In this document: positions 9,101 through 19,500 of the stretch, in pieces
How the letters are laid out: every line of letters begins with the position of its first letter
Numbering within the stretch: the stretch's first letter is position 1
Source: Actinokineospora terrae
GTDB lineage: Bacteria; Actinomycetota; Actinomycetes; Mycobacteriales; Pseudonocardiaceae
DNA length: 64,000 bases
Assembly: GCF_900111175.1 (NCBI RefSeq)
Contig: NZ_FOGI01000003.1
Span: 411,141-475,140 of the forward strand
Direction of reading: 5' to 3'
Made by a program: the position numbers and the translations under genes
Notes under the pieces: model-generated
Seen by the model: the letters and a program-made list of their open reading frames with translations, nothing else
The model's database searches: none
Told to the model about the DNA's origin: nothing

Positions 9101-12100
9101 ATCCGCCCGCCACACCGCGCGCAGGCCCTGGAAGGTGCGGCCGTAGTCCAGTCCGGCGGCCTGGAGCTCGCTGTAGAGGGAACTGATGTCGACGGCCTCA
9201 CCCACGGGCGGCCAGGGAAAGTCAGCGGCGATGGTTCTGGTGAAGGTGCCGTCTGTAGCGACGTCGGCCGAAATAGGCGCTGCGGCATCTCCGGTGGAGG
9301 AGGTGACGCCAGAAGCCGTGAAAGCGCTCGGAGCGGCGGCTGACGCGGCAGCGCCCGAGGTGGCGGTGAGGGTGCCGGTGGCGTGGAGGGTCCAGGGGTG
9401 GGTGGGCCAGCCGGTGGGGGTGGCGGGGGTGCTGTGGATGGTGAGGGTGCCGGTGGGGGTGGTGGTGAGGTGGAGTTGGACGGCGCCTTGGGTGGGGAGG
9501 GTGAGGGGGGTGTGGAGGATCAGTTCGTCGATGAAGGGCAGGGCAGTGGCGTCGGCGGCTTGGAGGGCTAGTTCTACGAAGGCGGTGCCGGGGAGGACGG
9601 TTTGGCCGTGGATGCGGTGGTCGGCCAGCCAGGGGTGGGTGGTGGTTGAGAGGCGGGCGGTGAACAGGGTGCCGTGAGCGCCGGTGATGCCGGCGCCGAG
9701 CAGGGGGTGGTCGGTCACGCCGAGGCCTGCCGCGGTGACGTCACCGGTCCAGGTGGTCGGGGTGGGCCAGTAGTGCTCCCTGGCGAACGCCCGGGTGGGC
9801 AGGTCGACCCGGCGTCCGCCCCACTTCTCGGTCAAGGCGGCCCAGTCCACCCGAGCGCCGCGCACGTGCACCTCGGCGACGGCCCGCAGGATGGTCTCGA
9901 CCTCGTCCCGCCCCGATCGCAACGCGGGCACGGCGGCCTGCTCGACCGCGGCGCTCAGCACACCCTCCGGCCCCAGCTCCAGGAACCGGGTGACGTCCTC
10001 AGCCCGCCCCACCGCGTCCGCGAACCGCACCGTCTCCCGGACCTGCCGCACCCAGTACCCCGGCGTGCTCGGATCACCCGTCGCCGTGGCCACCACCGGG
10101 ATCGTCGGGCTCGCGAACGACAACCCCGCCACGACCCGCGCGAACTCCTCCAACATCGGGTCCACCACGTGCGAGTGGAACGCGTGCGACACCACCAACC
10201 GCTTCACCCGACGCGATTGTTCAACAAACCTACGATCCAACAGTTCAACAATCTCACGATCCCCCGATACGACAATCGAACGATCCGAGTTCACCGCAGC
10301 AAGATCCACCCCAGCAGGGAGCCCTTCGGGGAACTCCACAGCCAGGTCAGCCTCGGAGATCTCCACCGCCAACATCGCCCCACCCGGCGGCAAGGCCTGC
10401 ATCAGGCGAGCACGAGCCGCGACCAGAGTGCACGCGTCATCCAGCGAGAGGATGCCGGAAACGTGGGCGGCGGCCACCTCACCGATGGAATGCCCGATCA
10501 GCACATGCGGCCGCACACCCCAGGACTCCAGCAACCGGAACAGCGCCACCTGAAGCGCGAACAGCCCGGTCTGCGTGTAGAGCGTCCGATCCAGTTCCAG
10601 ACTGTCACCGAAGACAACCTGCTTGAGGCCAACAGCACCGAGCGGATCACCGTCCACAAGCGCCGCATCGACCCGCACGCACACCTCGTCGAACGCCGCC
10701 GCGAACACCGGGAAGGCCGCGTACAGCCCCGCCCCCATCCCCGGCCGCTGCGATCCCTGGCCGGTGAACAGAAACCCGGTCAACCCATCGTCGGCACGCC
10801 CGACAACCGCGCCGTCCAGCGAGACGTCACCGAAGAGGACCGCCCGGTGCTCCAGCACCCCCCGCGTCGTGGCCAGCGAATGGGCAAGATCGACCAGGTC
10901 GTACCCGCTCTCCCGCAATGCCTCGACCTGCGCGACCAAGCCGTGCTCCGTGCGCCCGGACACCGGCACCGCGACCACCGCGGGCGGCTCACCCACCGGC
11001 TCCGCCTCTGACTGCGACGGCGCGGCCTCCAGCACCACGTGCGCGTTGGTCCCGCTCATCCCGAACGACGACACACCCGCCCGCCGCGGCCGATCACCCG
11101 AGGGCCACGGGCGCGCGGCCGCCACCAGGGACACCGCGCCCGCGGCCCAGTTGACCTGCGGTGACGGCTCATCCACGTGCAGCGTCGCCGGGAGCACGCC
11201 CGCGCGCAGCGCCGCCACCATCTTGATCACGCCTGCCACCCCGGAGGCGGCCTGGGTGTGCCCGATGTTGGACTTCACCGAGCCCAGCCACAACGGCGTC
11301 GCCCGGTCCTGCCCGTAGGTGGCCAGCAGGGCCTCCGCCTCGATCGGGTCGCCGAGCCGGGTCCCGGTGCCGTGCGCCTCCACAGCATCCACTTCGGACG
11401 GTTCGAGTCCGGCGTCCGCGAGCGCCTGGCGGATGACGCGCTGCTGCGACGGTCCATTCGGTGCGGTGAGACCGTTGGACGCGCCATCGGAGTTGACGGC
11501 CGTGCCGCGCACGACGGCCAACACCCCGTGCCCGTTGCGAAGCGCGTCCGAGAGCCGTTCGACGAGGAGCACACCGACGCCCTCGCCCCAACCGGTGCCA
11601 TCAGCCGCCGCGGCGAACGACTTGCACCTGCCATCAGCGGCGAGACCCAACTGTCGGCTGAACTCCACAAACGCCGAGGGGGTCGACATGATCGTGACAC
11701 CACCGGCGAGCGCGAGTTCGCATTCCCCTTGCCGCAAAGCCCGAACCGCCAAGTGCAGCGCGACGAGGCTGCTGGAGCACGCGGTGTCGACGGTGAGCGT
11801 CGGTCCCTCAAGTCCAAAGGTGTACGCCACGCGCCCGGACAACACGGCGGCGGCGTTGCCCGTGCCCTGATGCCCTTCGCTGACGTCCCGCGCGCCAACG
11901 AGCAGTGCCGGGTAATCCTGGCCGCTGGTGCCCGCGAACACGCCGGTTCGACTGCCGCGCAAGGCATCGGGGTCGATGCCCGCGCGCTCGAAGGCCTCCC
12001 AGCTCGCCTGTAGGAGCAGGCGTTGCTGGGGGTCCATGGCCAGGGCTTCGCGCGGGGAGATGCCGAAGAACACCGGGTCGAACTCGGCGACGCCGTCGAT

Positions 12101-15100
12101 GAAGGCGCCTTCGCGGACGTAGGAGGTGCCATCGCCGCCGTCCGGGTCGTAGACGCTGGCGAGGTCCCAGCCGCGGTCGGTCGGGAAGTCGCCGACGCCG
12201 TCACGCCCTTCGGACACCAAGCGCCACAGGTCTTCCGGGGAACGCACGCCGCCGGGGTAGCGGCAGGCCATGCCGATGATGGCGATGGGTTCGCCGTCCG
12301 CGGGCGCGGTGACCCGGTGGACCGCCTTGGCCTTCGGGCGGGCCAGGTCGAGCAGGTGTTCGGCCAGCGCGACCGGGGTCGGGTGGTCGAAGACGATGGT
12401 GGTGGCCAACTCCAGGCCGGTCGCGGTGACCAGGCGGTCGCGGAGTTCGACGGCGGTGAGGGAGTCGAACCCGAGGTCGGTGAACGCGCTCTGGGGCTTC
12501 ACGGCGGCGCGGTCCGAGTGGCCGAGGACGACAGCTGCGTTAGTGCGCACCAAGTCGAGCAAGGTCCGCCGAAAGTCCTCTTCGGACAAGTGGTCGAACC
12601 GCGGCGCACTGGATGGCTCGACGGCCGGGGTGGGCTTTTCGACGAGGTCGTCGAAAAGGTGCTGGGGGCGGGCACTGGTGAACGAGGGGACAAACCGCTC
12701 CCAGTTGATGTCCGCGATCGTCACGCAGGTGTCCCGCTGGTCGACCGCCTGGGCCAACGCCGCGATGGCGACGGCGGGATCGAGCGGGTTGAGACCGCGT
12801 TTGCGCAGGTAATCGGCGGTGCTGTCGGCTCCTGCCATGCCCGCGCCCGCCCACGGCCCCCAGGCGATCGAGGTACCTCCTGCGGCCTCCGCGAGGGCGT
12901 CCAGGGTCGCGTTGGCCACAGAGTACGCAGATTGTGAGCCGCTACCCCAGGTAGCGGAGACGGAGGAGAACAAGACCAGGCGATCGAGGTCCGGCAGGGC
13001 GGCGACAATCCGCGCACCGACGACCTTGGCGTCGAGCGTCGCGGCGAAGTGGGCGAGGCCGGCGTCGGAGATGGGCGCGTAGTCACCATTTCCGGCCGCG
13101 TGGAACACCGAGCTCGGCGGGTGCTCGGTCAGGAGTTCCGTCAGGGCAACGGGATCGGAGGCGTCACAGGCCGCGAGTGTGATTCGCGTTCCGCTGGCTT
13201 CGAGTTCTCGCGCGAAGTCCACGGCTTCGGCCGCCCGACGGCTCGCGAGCACGATGTGCTCGGCTCCGCGTTCGACGAGCCAGCGCGCAACATGCCGCCC
13301 GAGCGCGCCGGTGCCGCCGGTGACCAGAACTGTCCCTTGTGGACGCCATGGTGTCGCGGCCGCCGCGGGCGAAGGAGCGAGACGCCGTGCGAACAGGCCG
13401 GATTCTCGGATCGCGAGCTGGTCCTCACCACTCTGAAGACCAGCGACCAAACGTCCAGCAGCAGCGTCGTCGAGTGCTGCGGGCAGGTCGATCGAACCTC
13501 CCCAGCGGCGGGGGTGTTCGAGAGCCGCGACTCGGCCGAGTGCCCAGAGGGGCGCGGCGAGCGGGTTGGCCAGCGGCTCGTCCACGGCCACCGCGCCCTG
13601 GGTGACCAGCCAGATCGGCGGGCCGTCCGCGCGGAGCAGGTCGAGGGTGTCGGCCAGCCCCCGGGTGAGGATGGGGTGGTCCGGGTGGTTCTCGGTGCTG
13701 GTGCGCAAGGAGATGACGGCGTCGGCGCGCGCGGGGTCGTCGGTCAGGGTGGCGCCGTGGCCGCGCAGGGTCTGGACGCACCACGTGGCCAGCGCGGAGT
13801 CCGGGTCGTCGGCGATGACGCACCAGGTGCCGGTGAGTGCGGTCGTGGTGGCGCTGGTCGGCTTCCAGGTCACGCGGTAGCGGAGGTTGGTTGTGGTTAC
13901 GGGCCAGAAGTGGGTCCGCTGAAACGCGTAGGTGGGCAGGTCGATCCGGTTGCCCGGCTCGGGCCAGGCGATGGGGGCGCCGGACACGAACGCCTGCGCC
14001 AGCCCGCGCCACCACGTGTCGACACCATCCCGCCCCGCGCGCTGGAGCGGGATGACGGCAGCGCCCGGAACCTGGTCGCGCACGGCCGCCGACAGCACGC
14101 CGTCCGGCCCGATCTCCACGAACCGGGCGACCCCCTTGGCCGCCAGCGTGGTGACCGCCCCCGCGAACCGCACCGTCTCCCGGACCTGCCTGACCCAGTA
14201 CTCCGGCGTGCTCGGGTCCCCGACGGACGTGGCCACCACCGGGATCGTCGGCCTGCCGAACGACAGCCCCCGCACGACCTGCTCGAACTCGCCCAGCATC
14301 GGGTCCATGAGGTGGCTGTGGAAGGCGTGCGAGACCGACAGCCGCTTCACCCGGCGGGACTGTTCACCAAACCTGCGATCCAACGATTCAACAATCCTAC
14401 GATCTCCCGATACGACAATCGAACGATCCGAGTTCACCGCGGCAAGATCCACCCCAGCGGGAAGGCCCTCGGGGAACTCAACGGCCAGGTCGGCTTCGGA
14501 GATCTCCACGGCGAGCATGGCTCCACCGGGGGGCAGGGCACCCATCAGGCCGGCACGGGCCGCAACAAGGGTGCAGGCGTCGTCGAGGGAGAGGATGCCG
14601 GAGACGTGAGCGGCGGCAAGTTCGCCGATGGAGTGGCCGACCAGGTAGTCGGGCGTGATACCCCAGGACTCGACCAGGCGGAACAGGGCCACTTCCAGCG
14701 CGAACAAGGCAGGCTGGGCCGACTCGGTGCGATCGACGTCGGCAGCGGGATCGACGGCGAGGCGGTGGCACAGCGCGTCGAAGGTCTCGGCGAAGACCGG
14801 GAATCGACGCAGGTCCACCCCCATGCCGCGGTACTGGGACCCCTGGCCGGTGAACAGGAACGCGGTCTTGCCCGAGATCACTTCACCGACCACTGTGGAC
14901 TCGTCCGGCGAGCCGCCTGCCAGTGCGGCAAGTGCGACGGCGCGGTCAGCACTGGGAATGACGACTGCGCGATGCTCTAGCGCAGCGCGGGTCGTGGCGA
15001 GGGAGAACGCGACATCACCGGCCGCGCCACTCACCGACACCAGCCGAGATGCCTGCGCCCGCAAGCCTTCCGGCGTCCGGGCGGAGATCAACCACGGCAA

Positions 15101-16498
15101 GTCGGTCTCACCGGGCGGACCGAGCTCGACTGGAGTAGCCTCTTCGATGACCGTGTGCGCGTTGGTCCCGCTCACGCCGAACGCGGAGACCGCAGCACGC
15201 CTCGGACGCTCCACTGTGGACCAGTCACGCGGCTCGGCGAGCAGCTCGACCGCCCCGGACGACCAGTCGACGTGGGGTGACGGAGCGTCCACGTGCAGGG
15301 TGGCTGGCATGACGCCGTTGCGCATTGCCTGCACGACCTTGATGACCCCGGCGATGCCTGCAGCGGCTTGCGTGTGACCGATGTTGGACTTCACCGACCC
15401 CAGGAAAAGTGGGACCCCCCGGTCCTTCCCGTAGGTCGCGAGCAGCGCGGAGGCCTCGATCGGGTCGCCGAGGACCGTGCCGGTGCCGTGCGCCTCCACA
15501 AGATCGATGTCGGCGGGTGTGAGCCGGGCGTCGGCGATCGCGTCGCGGATCACCCGGCGTTGGGCCTGGCCGTTGGGCGCGGTGAGCCCGTTGGACGCGC
15601 CGTCCGCGTTGACCGCCGAGCCGCGCACGACCGCCAGCACCCGGTGTCCCAGTCGGACCGCGTCGCTGAGCCGCTCGACCAGCAGGACGGCCGCGCCCTC
15701 GGACCAGCCGGTCCCGTCAGCACCCGCCGCGAACGCCTTGCACCGGCCGTCAGCCGCGAGTCCCCGCTGCCTGCTGAACTCCACGAACGCCGAGGGGTTG
15801 ACCATGACCGTCACGCCACCGGCGATGGCCAGGTCGCACTCGCCCGCCCGCAGCGCCCGCACAGCCAGGTGCAGGGCGACCAACCCGCTCGAACACGCCG
15901 TGTCGACCGTGACGGCCGGGCCTTGCAGGCCGAAGACGTACGCGACTCGTCCACTGAGGACACTGGTCGCCGACCCGGTCAGTCCGTAGCCCTCGTCCGG
16001 GATCGCGTAGCCGTAGCCCGATGTCGCGGCGCCGACGAACACCCCGGTCTTGCTGCCGCGCGCGGCGGTCGGGTCGATGCCCGCGTGCTCGAAGACCTCC
16101 CACGACGTCTCCAGCAGGAGACGTTGCTGCGGGTCCATAGCCGCGGCCTCGCGCGGAGAGATCCCGAAGAACGCCGGGTCGAACAGCCCGGCCGAGTGCA
16201 CGAACCCGCCTTCACGCGAGTACGAGGTCCCCTCGCGGCTGGACTCCGGGTCATACAGCCGGTCGAGGTCCCAACCGCGGTCGGCAGGGAAGCCGGAGAT
16301 GCCGTCACCGCCGCGGGCGACCAGGTCCCACAGGTCGTCGGCTGAGTCGACGCCGCCGGGGAGCTTGCAGGACATCCCGACGATCGCGACCGGCTCGTGC
16401 GCGGCGGCGGTCAGGTCGCGGTTGCGGGCCTTGAGCCGCTCGTTCTCCTTGAGCGAGGTCCGCAGCGCCTCGACGTACTGCTCGACGGACGCGCCCAT
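6158..16498 (-). CDS. Type I modular PKS, modules 5-6 (KS-AT-KR-ACP-KS-AT-DH-ER-KR-ACP)
   Basis: This 3446-residue protein starts with a docking coiled coil (VEQYVEALRTSLKENERL). Module 5: KS about 35-450 (DTACSSGLVA), AT about 545-840 (GHSIGE, HAFH: malonyl type), KR about 1050-1240 and ACP (GFDSL near 1342). Module 6: KS about 1400-1820, AT about 1900-2200 (GHSIGE, HAFH: malonyl), DH about 2262-2560 (HxxxGxxxxP near 2291, LLDSALH near 2488), ER about 2730-3033 ([15 protein letters not shown]), KR about 3040-3216 and ACP near 3325. The module 5 KR lacks LDD and has the Trp of A-type reductases; the module 6 KR has LDD (B-type). A Ser/Ala-rich insert interrupts the DH near 2373-2420. The C-terminus has a docking helix and no thioesterase. 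The gene starts 2 nt after the previous PKS stop. Confidence 0.96.
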   Translation of the reverse strand: MGASVEQYVEALRTSLKENERLKARNRDLTAAAHEPVAIVGMSCKLPGGVDSADDLWDLVARGGDGISGFPADRGWDLDRLYDPESSREGTSYSREGGFVHSAGLFDPAFFGISPREAAAMDPQQRLLLETSWEVFEHAGIDPTAARGSKTGVFVGAATSGYGYAIPDEGYGLTGSATSVLSGRVAYVFGLQGPAVTVDTACSSGLVALHLAVRALRAGECDLAIAGGVTVMVNPSAFVEFSRQRGLAADGRCKAFAAGADGTGWSEGAAVLLVERLSDAVRLGHRVLAVVRGSAVNADGASNGLTAPNGQAQRRVIRDAIADARLTPADIDLVEAHGTGTVLGDPIEASALLATYGKDRGVPLFLGSVKSNIGHTQAAAGIAGVIKVVQAMRNGVMPATLHVDAPSPHVDWSSGAVELLAEPRDWSTVERPRRAAVSAFGVSGTNAHTVIEEATPVELGPPGETDLPWLISARTPEGLRAQASRLVSVSGAAGDVAFSLATTRAALEHRAVVIPSADRAVALAALAGGSPDESTVVGEVISGKTAFLFTGQGSQYRGMGVDLRRFPVFAETFDALCHRLAVDPAADVDRTESAQPALFALEVALFRLVESWGITPDYLVGHSIGELAAAHVSGILSLDDACTLVAARAGLMGALPPGGAMLAVEISEADLAVEFPEGLPAGVDLAAVNSDRSIVVSGDRRIVESLDRRFGEQSRRVKRLSVSHAFHSHLMDPMLGEFEQVVRGLSFGRPTIPVVATSVGDPSTPEYWVRQVRETVRFAGAVTTLAAKGVARFVEIGPDGVLSAAVRDQVPGAAVIPLQRAGRDGVDTWWRGLAQAFVSGAPIAWPEPGNRIDLPTYAFQRTHFWPVTTTNLRYRVTWKPTSATTTALTGTWCVIADDPDSALATWCVQTLRGHGATLTDDPARADAVISLRTSTENHPDHPILTRGLADTLDLLRADGPPIWLVTQGAVAVDEPLANPLAAPLWALGRVAALEHPRRWGGSIDLPAALDDAAAGRLVAGLQSGEDQLAIRESGLFARRLAPSPAAAATPWRPQGTVLVTGGTGALGRHVARWLVERGAEHIVLASRRAAEAVDFARELEASGTRITLAACDASDPVALTELLTEHPPSSVFHAAGNGDYAPISDAGLAHFAATLDAKVVGARIVAALPDLDRLVLFSSVSATWGSGSQSAYSVANATLDALAEAAGGTSIAWGPWAGAGMAGADSTADYLRKRGLNPLDPAVAIAALAQAVDQRDTCVTIADINWERFVPSFTSARPQHLFDDLVEKPTPAVEPSSAPRFDHLSEEDFRRTLLDLVRTNAAVVLGHSDRAAVKPQSAFTDLGFDSLTAVELRDRLVTATGLELATTIVFDHPTPVALAEHLLDLARPKAKAVHRVTAPADGEPIAIIGMACRYPGGVRSPEDLWRLVSEGRDGVGDFPTDRGWDLASVYDPDGGDGTSYVREGAFIDGVAEFDPVFFGISPREALAMDPQQRLLLQASWEAFERAGIDPDALRGSRTGVFAGTSGQDYPALLVGARDVSEGHQGTGNAAAVLSGRVAYTFGLEGPTLTVDTACSSSLVALHLAVRALRQGECELALAGGVTIMSTPSAFVEFSRQLGLAADGRCKSFAAAADGTGWGEGVGVLLVERLSDALRNGHGVLAVVRGTAVNSDGASNGLTAPNGPSQQRVIRQALADAGLEPSEVDAVEAHGTGTRLGDPIEAEALLATYGQDRATPLWLGSVKSNIGHTQAASGVAGVIKMVAALRAGVLPATLHVDEPSPQVNWAAGAVSLVAAARPWPSGDRPRRAGVSSFGMSGTNAHVVLEAAPSQSEAEPVGEPPAVVAVPVSGRTEHGLVAQVEALRESGYDLVDLAHSLATTRGVLEHRAVLFGDVSLDGAVVGRADDGLTGFLFTGQGSQRPGMGAGLYAAFPVFAAAFDEVCVRVDAALVDGDPLGAVGLKQVVFGDSLELDRTLYTQTGLFALQVALFRLLESWGVRPHVLIGHSIGEVAAAHVSGILSLDDACTLVAARARLMQALPPGGAMLAVEISEADLAVEFPEGLPAGVDLAAVNSDRSIVVSGDREIVELLDRRFVEQSRRVKRLVVSHAFHSHVVDPMLEEFARVVAGLSFASPTIPVVATATGDPSTPGYWVRQVRETVRFADAVGRAEDVTRFLELGPEGVLSAAVEQAAVPALRSGRDEVETILRAVAEVHVRGARVDWAALTEKWGGRRVDLPTRAFAREHYWPTPTTWTGDVTAAGLGVTDHPLLGAGITGAHGTLFTARLSTTTHPWLADHRIHGQTVLPGTAFVELALQAADATALPFIDELILHTPLTLPTQGAVQLHLTTTPTGTLTIHSTPATPTGWPTHPWTLHATGTLTATSGAAASAAAPSAFTASGVTSSTGDAAAPISADVATDGTFTRTIAADFPWPPVGEAVDISSLYSELQAAGLDYGRTFQGLRAVWRADDAVFAEVALPDTANAGRFGLHPALLDSALHALAVAATGAGAAGVPFAWSGVQLAATGATTLRVRLTSGPEGASLVAVDPAGAPVISIDNVVLRPVTTTAAVATAPPLHRLAWQQVQRVDPDSRTWAVHGDDVFHAAQGLSAAGAALVDTGADRVVISSTGPDLLDRVTEMLAVAADAQVIVLTRGAVAAEPGDDVPDLPGAAVWGLLRVAMTEDPGRLRLVDIDADPWAALVRSPDEPQLAIRSGAVLAPRVVQDPGADLVPPAGPWRLDTTGRGTLENLVLAPVSPPDLGPGEVRVAVRAAGLNFRDVLNALGMYPGEVAIGGEAAGVVIEVGPEVTKVNVGDRVLGLFSAAFAPEAVTDQRLLVPLPDDWAFADGACVPIVYATAYYGLVDLANLRDGESVLVHAAAGGVGMAAVQLARHLGAEVYGTASPSKWTATGLVDERLSSSRDLAFADKFPKVDVVLNALAGEFVDASLGLLRPGGRFLEMGKTDIRADVSDVDYRAYDLAEAGPDRIGEILSQVMELFAKGALTLPPRRAWDVRQAREAFRYMSQAKHVGKVVLTLPVQADLNDPVLITGGTGALGGVLARHLAAAGRRNIVLLSRSGKAPDDLVSSVEELGAEVRVVAGDAADRELVTGLGVRSVFHAAGVLDDGVFSGLTGDRLAAVLHAKADAALALQEAVPDAVEFVLFSSIAATIGTPGQAAYAAANAFLDGLAHHRHTRGLPIRTLAWGPWDLDGGMLGPLTDADRDRLARTGFPPLTPDAGMAMLDRALVEPTPAVIAATIDTRALDDPPTVLSALARPARRVAETAAPQDLGARLLTLPGAERTRVLVDLVRANAATVLGFAGTDAVDPARAFSDLGFDSLTAVELRNRLTTTTGVRLPATLVFDHPTPVALAERLLVDLVPAPPSPAVTALSELDNIDAVLPSLSTEEAARVRARLAALLTKWTPADDATDDDLDEATEDTIFALIDSELEG
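10215..10294 (-). repeat. AT-rich island in module 6 AT
   Basis: About 80 bp, roughly half GC by eye, inside DNA near 70% GC. It encodes the conserved [20 protein letters not shown] segment of the AT. Nearly the same nucleotides recur in the other three malonyl-type ATs (see 14358, 18602 and 34167). Confidence 0.7.
14358..14437 (-). repeat. AT-rich island in module 5 AT
   Basis: Second copy of the low-GC block seen in all four malonyl-type ATs. It shares long identical runs with the copy at 10215, including ACGACAATCGAACGATCC. Confidence 0.7.
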
Positions 16499-16500
16499 CG

Positions 16501-19500
16501 CTATTCCCCATCCCCGGCGGCCACCAGCCGCAATAGGTCCTCGCCCGCCATGCCGTCCAGGTCGGCGGCCAGGTCTTGATCGTCCACTTCGGTCTTCAGG
16601 CCCGCCAGGCGCAGCAGCTGGGTGAGCAGTCCCGCCTCCGCCAAGCGGGACAACGGGATGGCCGCGATGGCCGCCCGCACGTCCGCGTCCTCGCCGCCGA
16701 TCAGCTCGGTGAGCAGGTGGTCGGCGAGGTCCGCCGGGGTCGGGTAGTCGAAGACAACCGTCGCGGGCAGGGAAAGTCCGGTTGCCGCGGCGAGCCGGTC
16801 GCGCATCTCCACCGCGGTGAGGGAGTCGAACCCCAGGTCGCGGAACGGGCGCGTGGTGTCGATCGCGCCGAGGTCGCCGTGCCCGAGGACGGTGGCGGCC
16901 TCCGCGAGCACGAGGTGGGACACGAGGTCGGCGCGTTCGTGCGCGGGCGTCTCGATCACGCGGTCGCGGAACCAGCCGCTGTCCTCCGGTTCGGCCGGGG
17001 TCTCCACCAGCTCCGACAGCAGCGGACTCGGCCGCGCGGCGGTGAAGACGGGCACGAAGCTGGCCCAGTCGACGCCTGCGACGGTGATCACCCGGCTGTC
17101 ACCCGCGACAGCTTCGGCCATGGCGGTGAGCGCTTGGTCGGGGGCGAGTGGGACCAGGCCTTGGCGGGACAAGTCAGCCCCGGCGGCCATTCCGTCACCT
17201 GCCCATGGGCCCCAGGCGATGGACGTGGTGCGTGGTCTGGCTGCGGCGATGCCGTCGAGGTAGGCGTTGGCGGCGGCGTAGGCGGCCTGGTTGGCGCCGC
17301 CCCAGGTCGCGGCGGCGGAGGAGAAGAGGACCAGTTCGGCGTCGGGGCACAGTTCGGCGAGGTTGCGCGCACCGTCGACCTTGCCTGCGAAGACGTGCTT
17401 GAGCGCGGCCTCGTCGAGGTCGTGGATGCGCCCGAGCCCACCGACACCCGCCGCGTGGATGACCACATCGGGTCGGTACTCGGCCACCAGCGCGGCCACA
17501 GCGTCCCGGTTGGACACATCGCAGGCGACGACCGTGGCGGAGAAGTCGACCTGCGGTGCGCTCCTGCTCACCAGCACGACCTGATCCGCGGATGCCGCTG
17601 CCCACTTGGCGACGTGCCGGCCGAGGGCGCCAGTGCCGCCGGTGACCAAGACAGTCCCTTTGGGACGCCAGATGCCCTGTGGTGCTGGGGCTCGGCGGAG
17701 TCTGCGGGCTTCGAGGGTGGTGGTGATGCGGACTTGGTCCTCGGTTCCGGTGAGGGCGGCGATGAGCAGGTCCGGGTCGAGGTCGGCTTCGGGGATGTGG
17801 ATGAGGCCGCCCCAGGTCGTGGGGTATTCGAGGGCGGCTGAGCGGCCGAAACCCCAGGTGGCGTCGTTGGCCGGGTCGTCGCCGGTGGTGATCGACCAGA
17901 CCCTGGTGGACCGGGGCGCAAACGTTTGCACGGTGTGCAGGGTGGCCGGGAGGTCCTGAGAGGTGATGACGCCCGCCAGGGGTGAGCCGGGGTCTTCGTG
18001 GACGACGGTGGCGCCGTGGGACCTCAGGGCGCGGGCGACGGAGTCGGGGGTGTCGAGGAGGAGCCAGGTGCCGGTCAGGGGTGCCGTGGTGGGTCGCTTG
18101 TGGACTGGGGTCCATTCGGCTTGGTAGCGCCAGAGGGTGGTGTCGGCTTGGCGGGTGGGCCAGTAGCGCTCGACCTGGAAGGCGTAGGTGGGCAGGTCGA
18201 TGATCGGGCCTTGGGTGAAGAAGGCCCGCCAGTCGACGGGGATGCCCTGGGTGTGGGCGGTGGCGACGGCGCGGATGAGGGTCGTGACGTCGTCGCGGCC
18301 CGCGCGCTGGGTCGGGATGCCGTCGACCAGCGCGGACAGGACGCCGTCCGGGCCCAGCTCGATGAAGCGGGTCACACCTTGTGCGCGTGCCTCGGTGACC
18401 GCGTCGGCGAACCTGACCGTCTCGCGGACCTGCCGCACCCAGTACTCCGGGGTGCTCGGGTCGCCCGTGGCGCTGCCCAGGAGCGGGATCGTCGGGGTGG
18501 CGAACGCGAGACCGCGCGCTACCTGCTCGAACTCGGCCAGCATCGGGCCCATCAGGTGGCTGTGGAAGGCGTGCGACACCGCGAGGGCCTTCACCCGGCG
18601 GGATTGTTCAACAAAACTACGATGCAGCTGTTCAACAATCCTACAATCCCCCGATACGACAATTGAACGTTCCGAGTTGACGGCGGCGAGGTCGACCCCC
18701 GCGGGCAGTCCGCCGGGGAACTCGCGGGCGAGGTCGGCCTCGGAGATCTCGACGGCGAGCATGGCGCCGCCGGCGGGGAGGGCGCCCATCAGGCGGGCGC
18801 GGGCGGCGACGAGGGTGCAGGCGTCGGGGAGGGTGAGGATGCCCGCGACGTGGGCGGCGGCCAGTTCGCCGATGGAGTGGCCGATCAGCACGTCGGGATG
18901 GACGCCCCAGGACTCCAGCAAGCGGAAGAGGGCGACCTCCAGTGCGAACAGGGCGGGCTGGGCGATGGCGGTGTGGTCGAGGTCGGACTCGAACACCGCA
19001 AGGTCGAGGCCCAGTTCCACGCACACCTCGTCCAGCGCCCGCGCGAAGGCCGGGAACGCCCGCAGCGCGAGCCCCATCCCGGTGCGCTGGGCGCCCTGGC
19101 CGGTGAACACGAACGCCACCGCCCCACCAGTCGGCGCCCCCACGACGACATCCGCCGATTCACGCCCCTCCGCCAGCGCGCGCAACCCCGCCGCCGGATC
19201 ACCCGCCACCACCACGGCGCGGTGCTCGAACGAAGCCCGCCCCAAAGCCAACGACCGCGCCAGATCCACCGGCTCGGCCACCACTCCCAGCAATCGCGCA
19301 GCCTGAGCCCGCAACGCCCCCACCGACCGCCCCGACACCAGGAACGGCAACACCCCGGAACCGCCAGGCGCCACCGACAACGCCTCAGCGGGCCCCTGCG
19401 ATACGACCCCAGGCGCATCGGCCCGCCCATGGCCCGACACGACCAACGGCGAAGCCTCAGAGCCCGAGGTCGGCGACGACAATGCCGCACCGCCCAGCGA

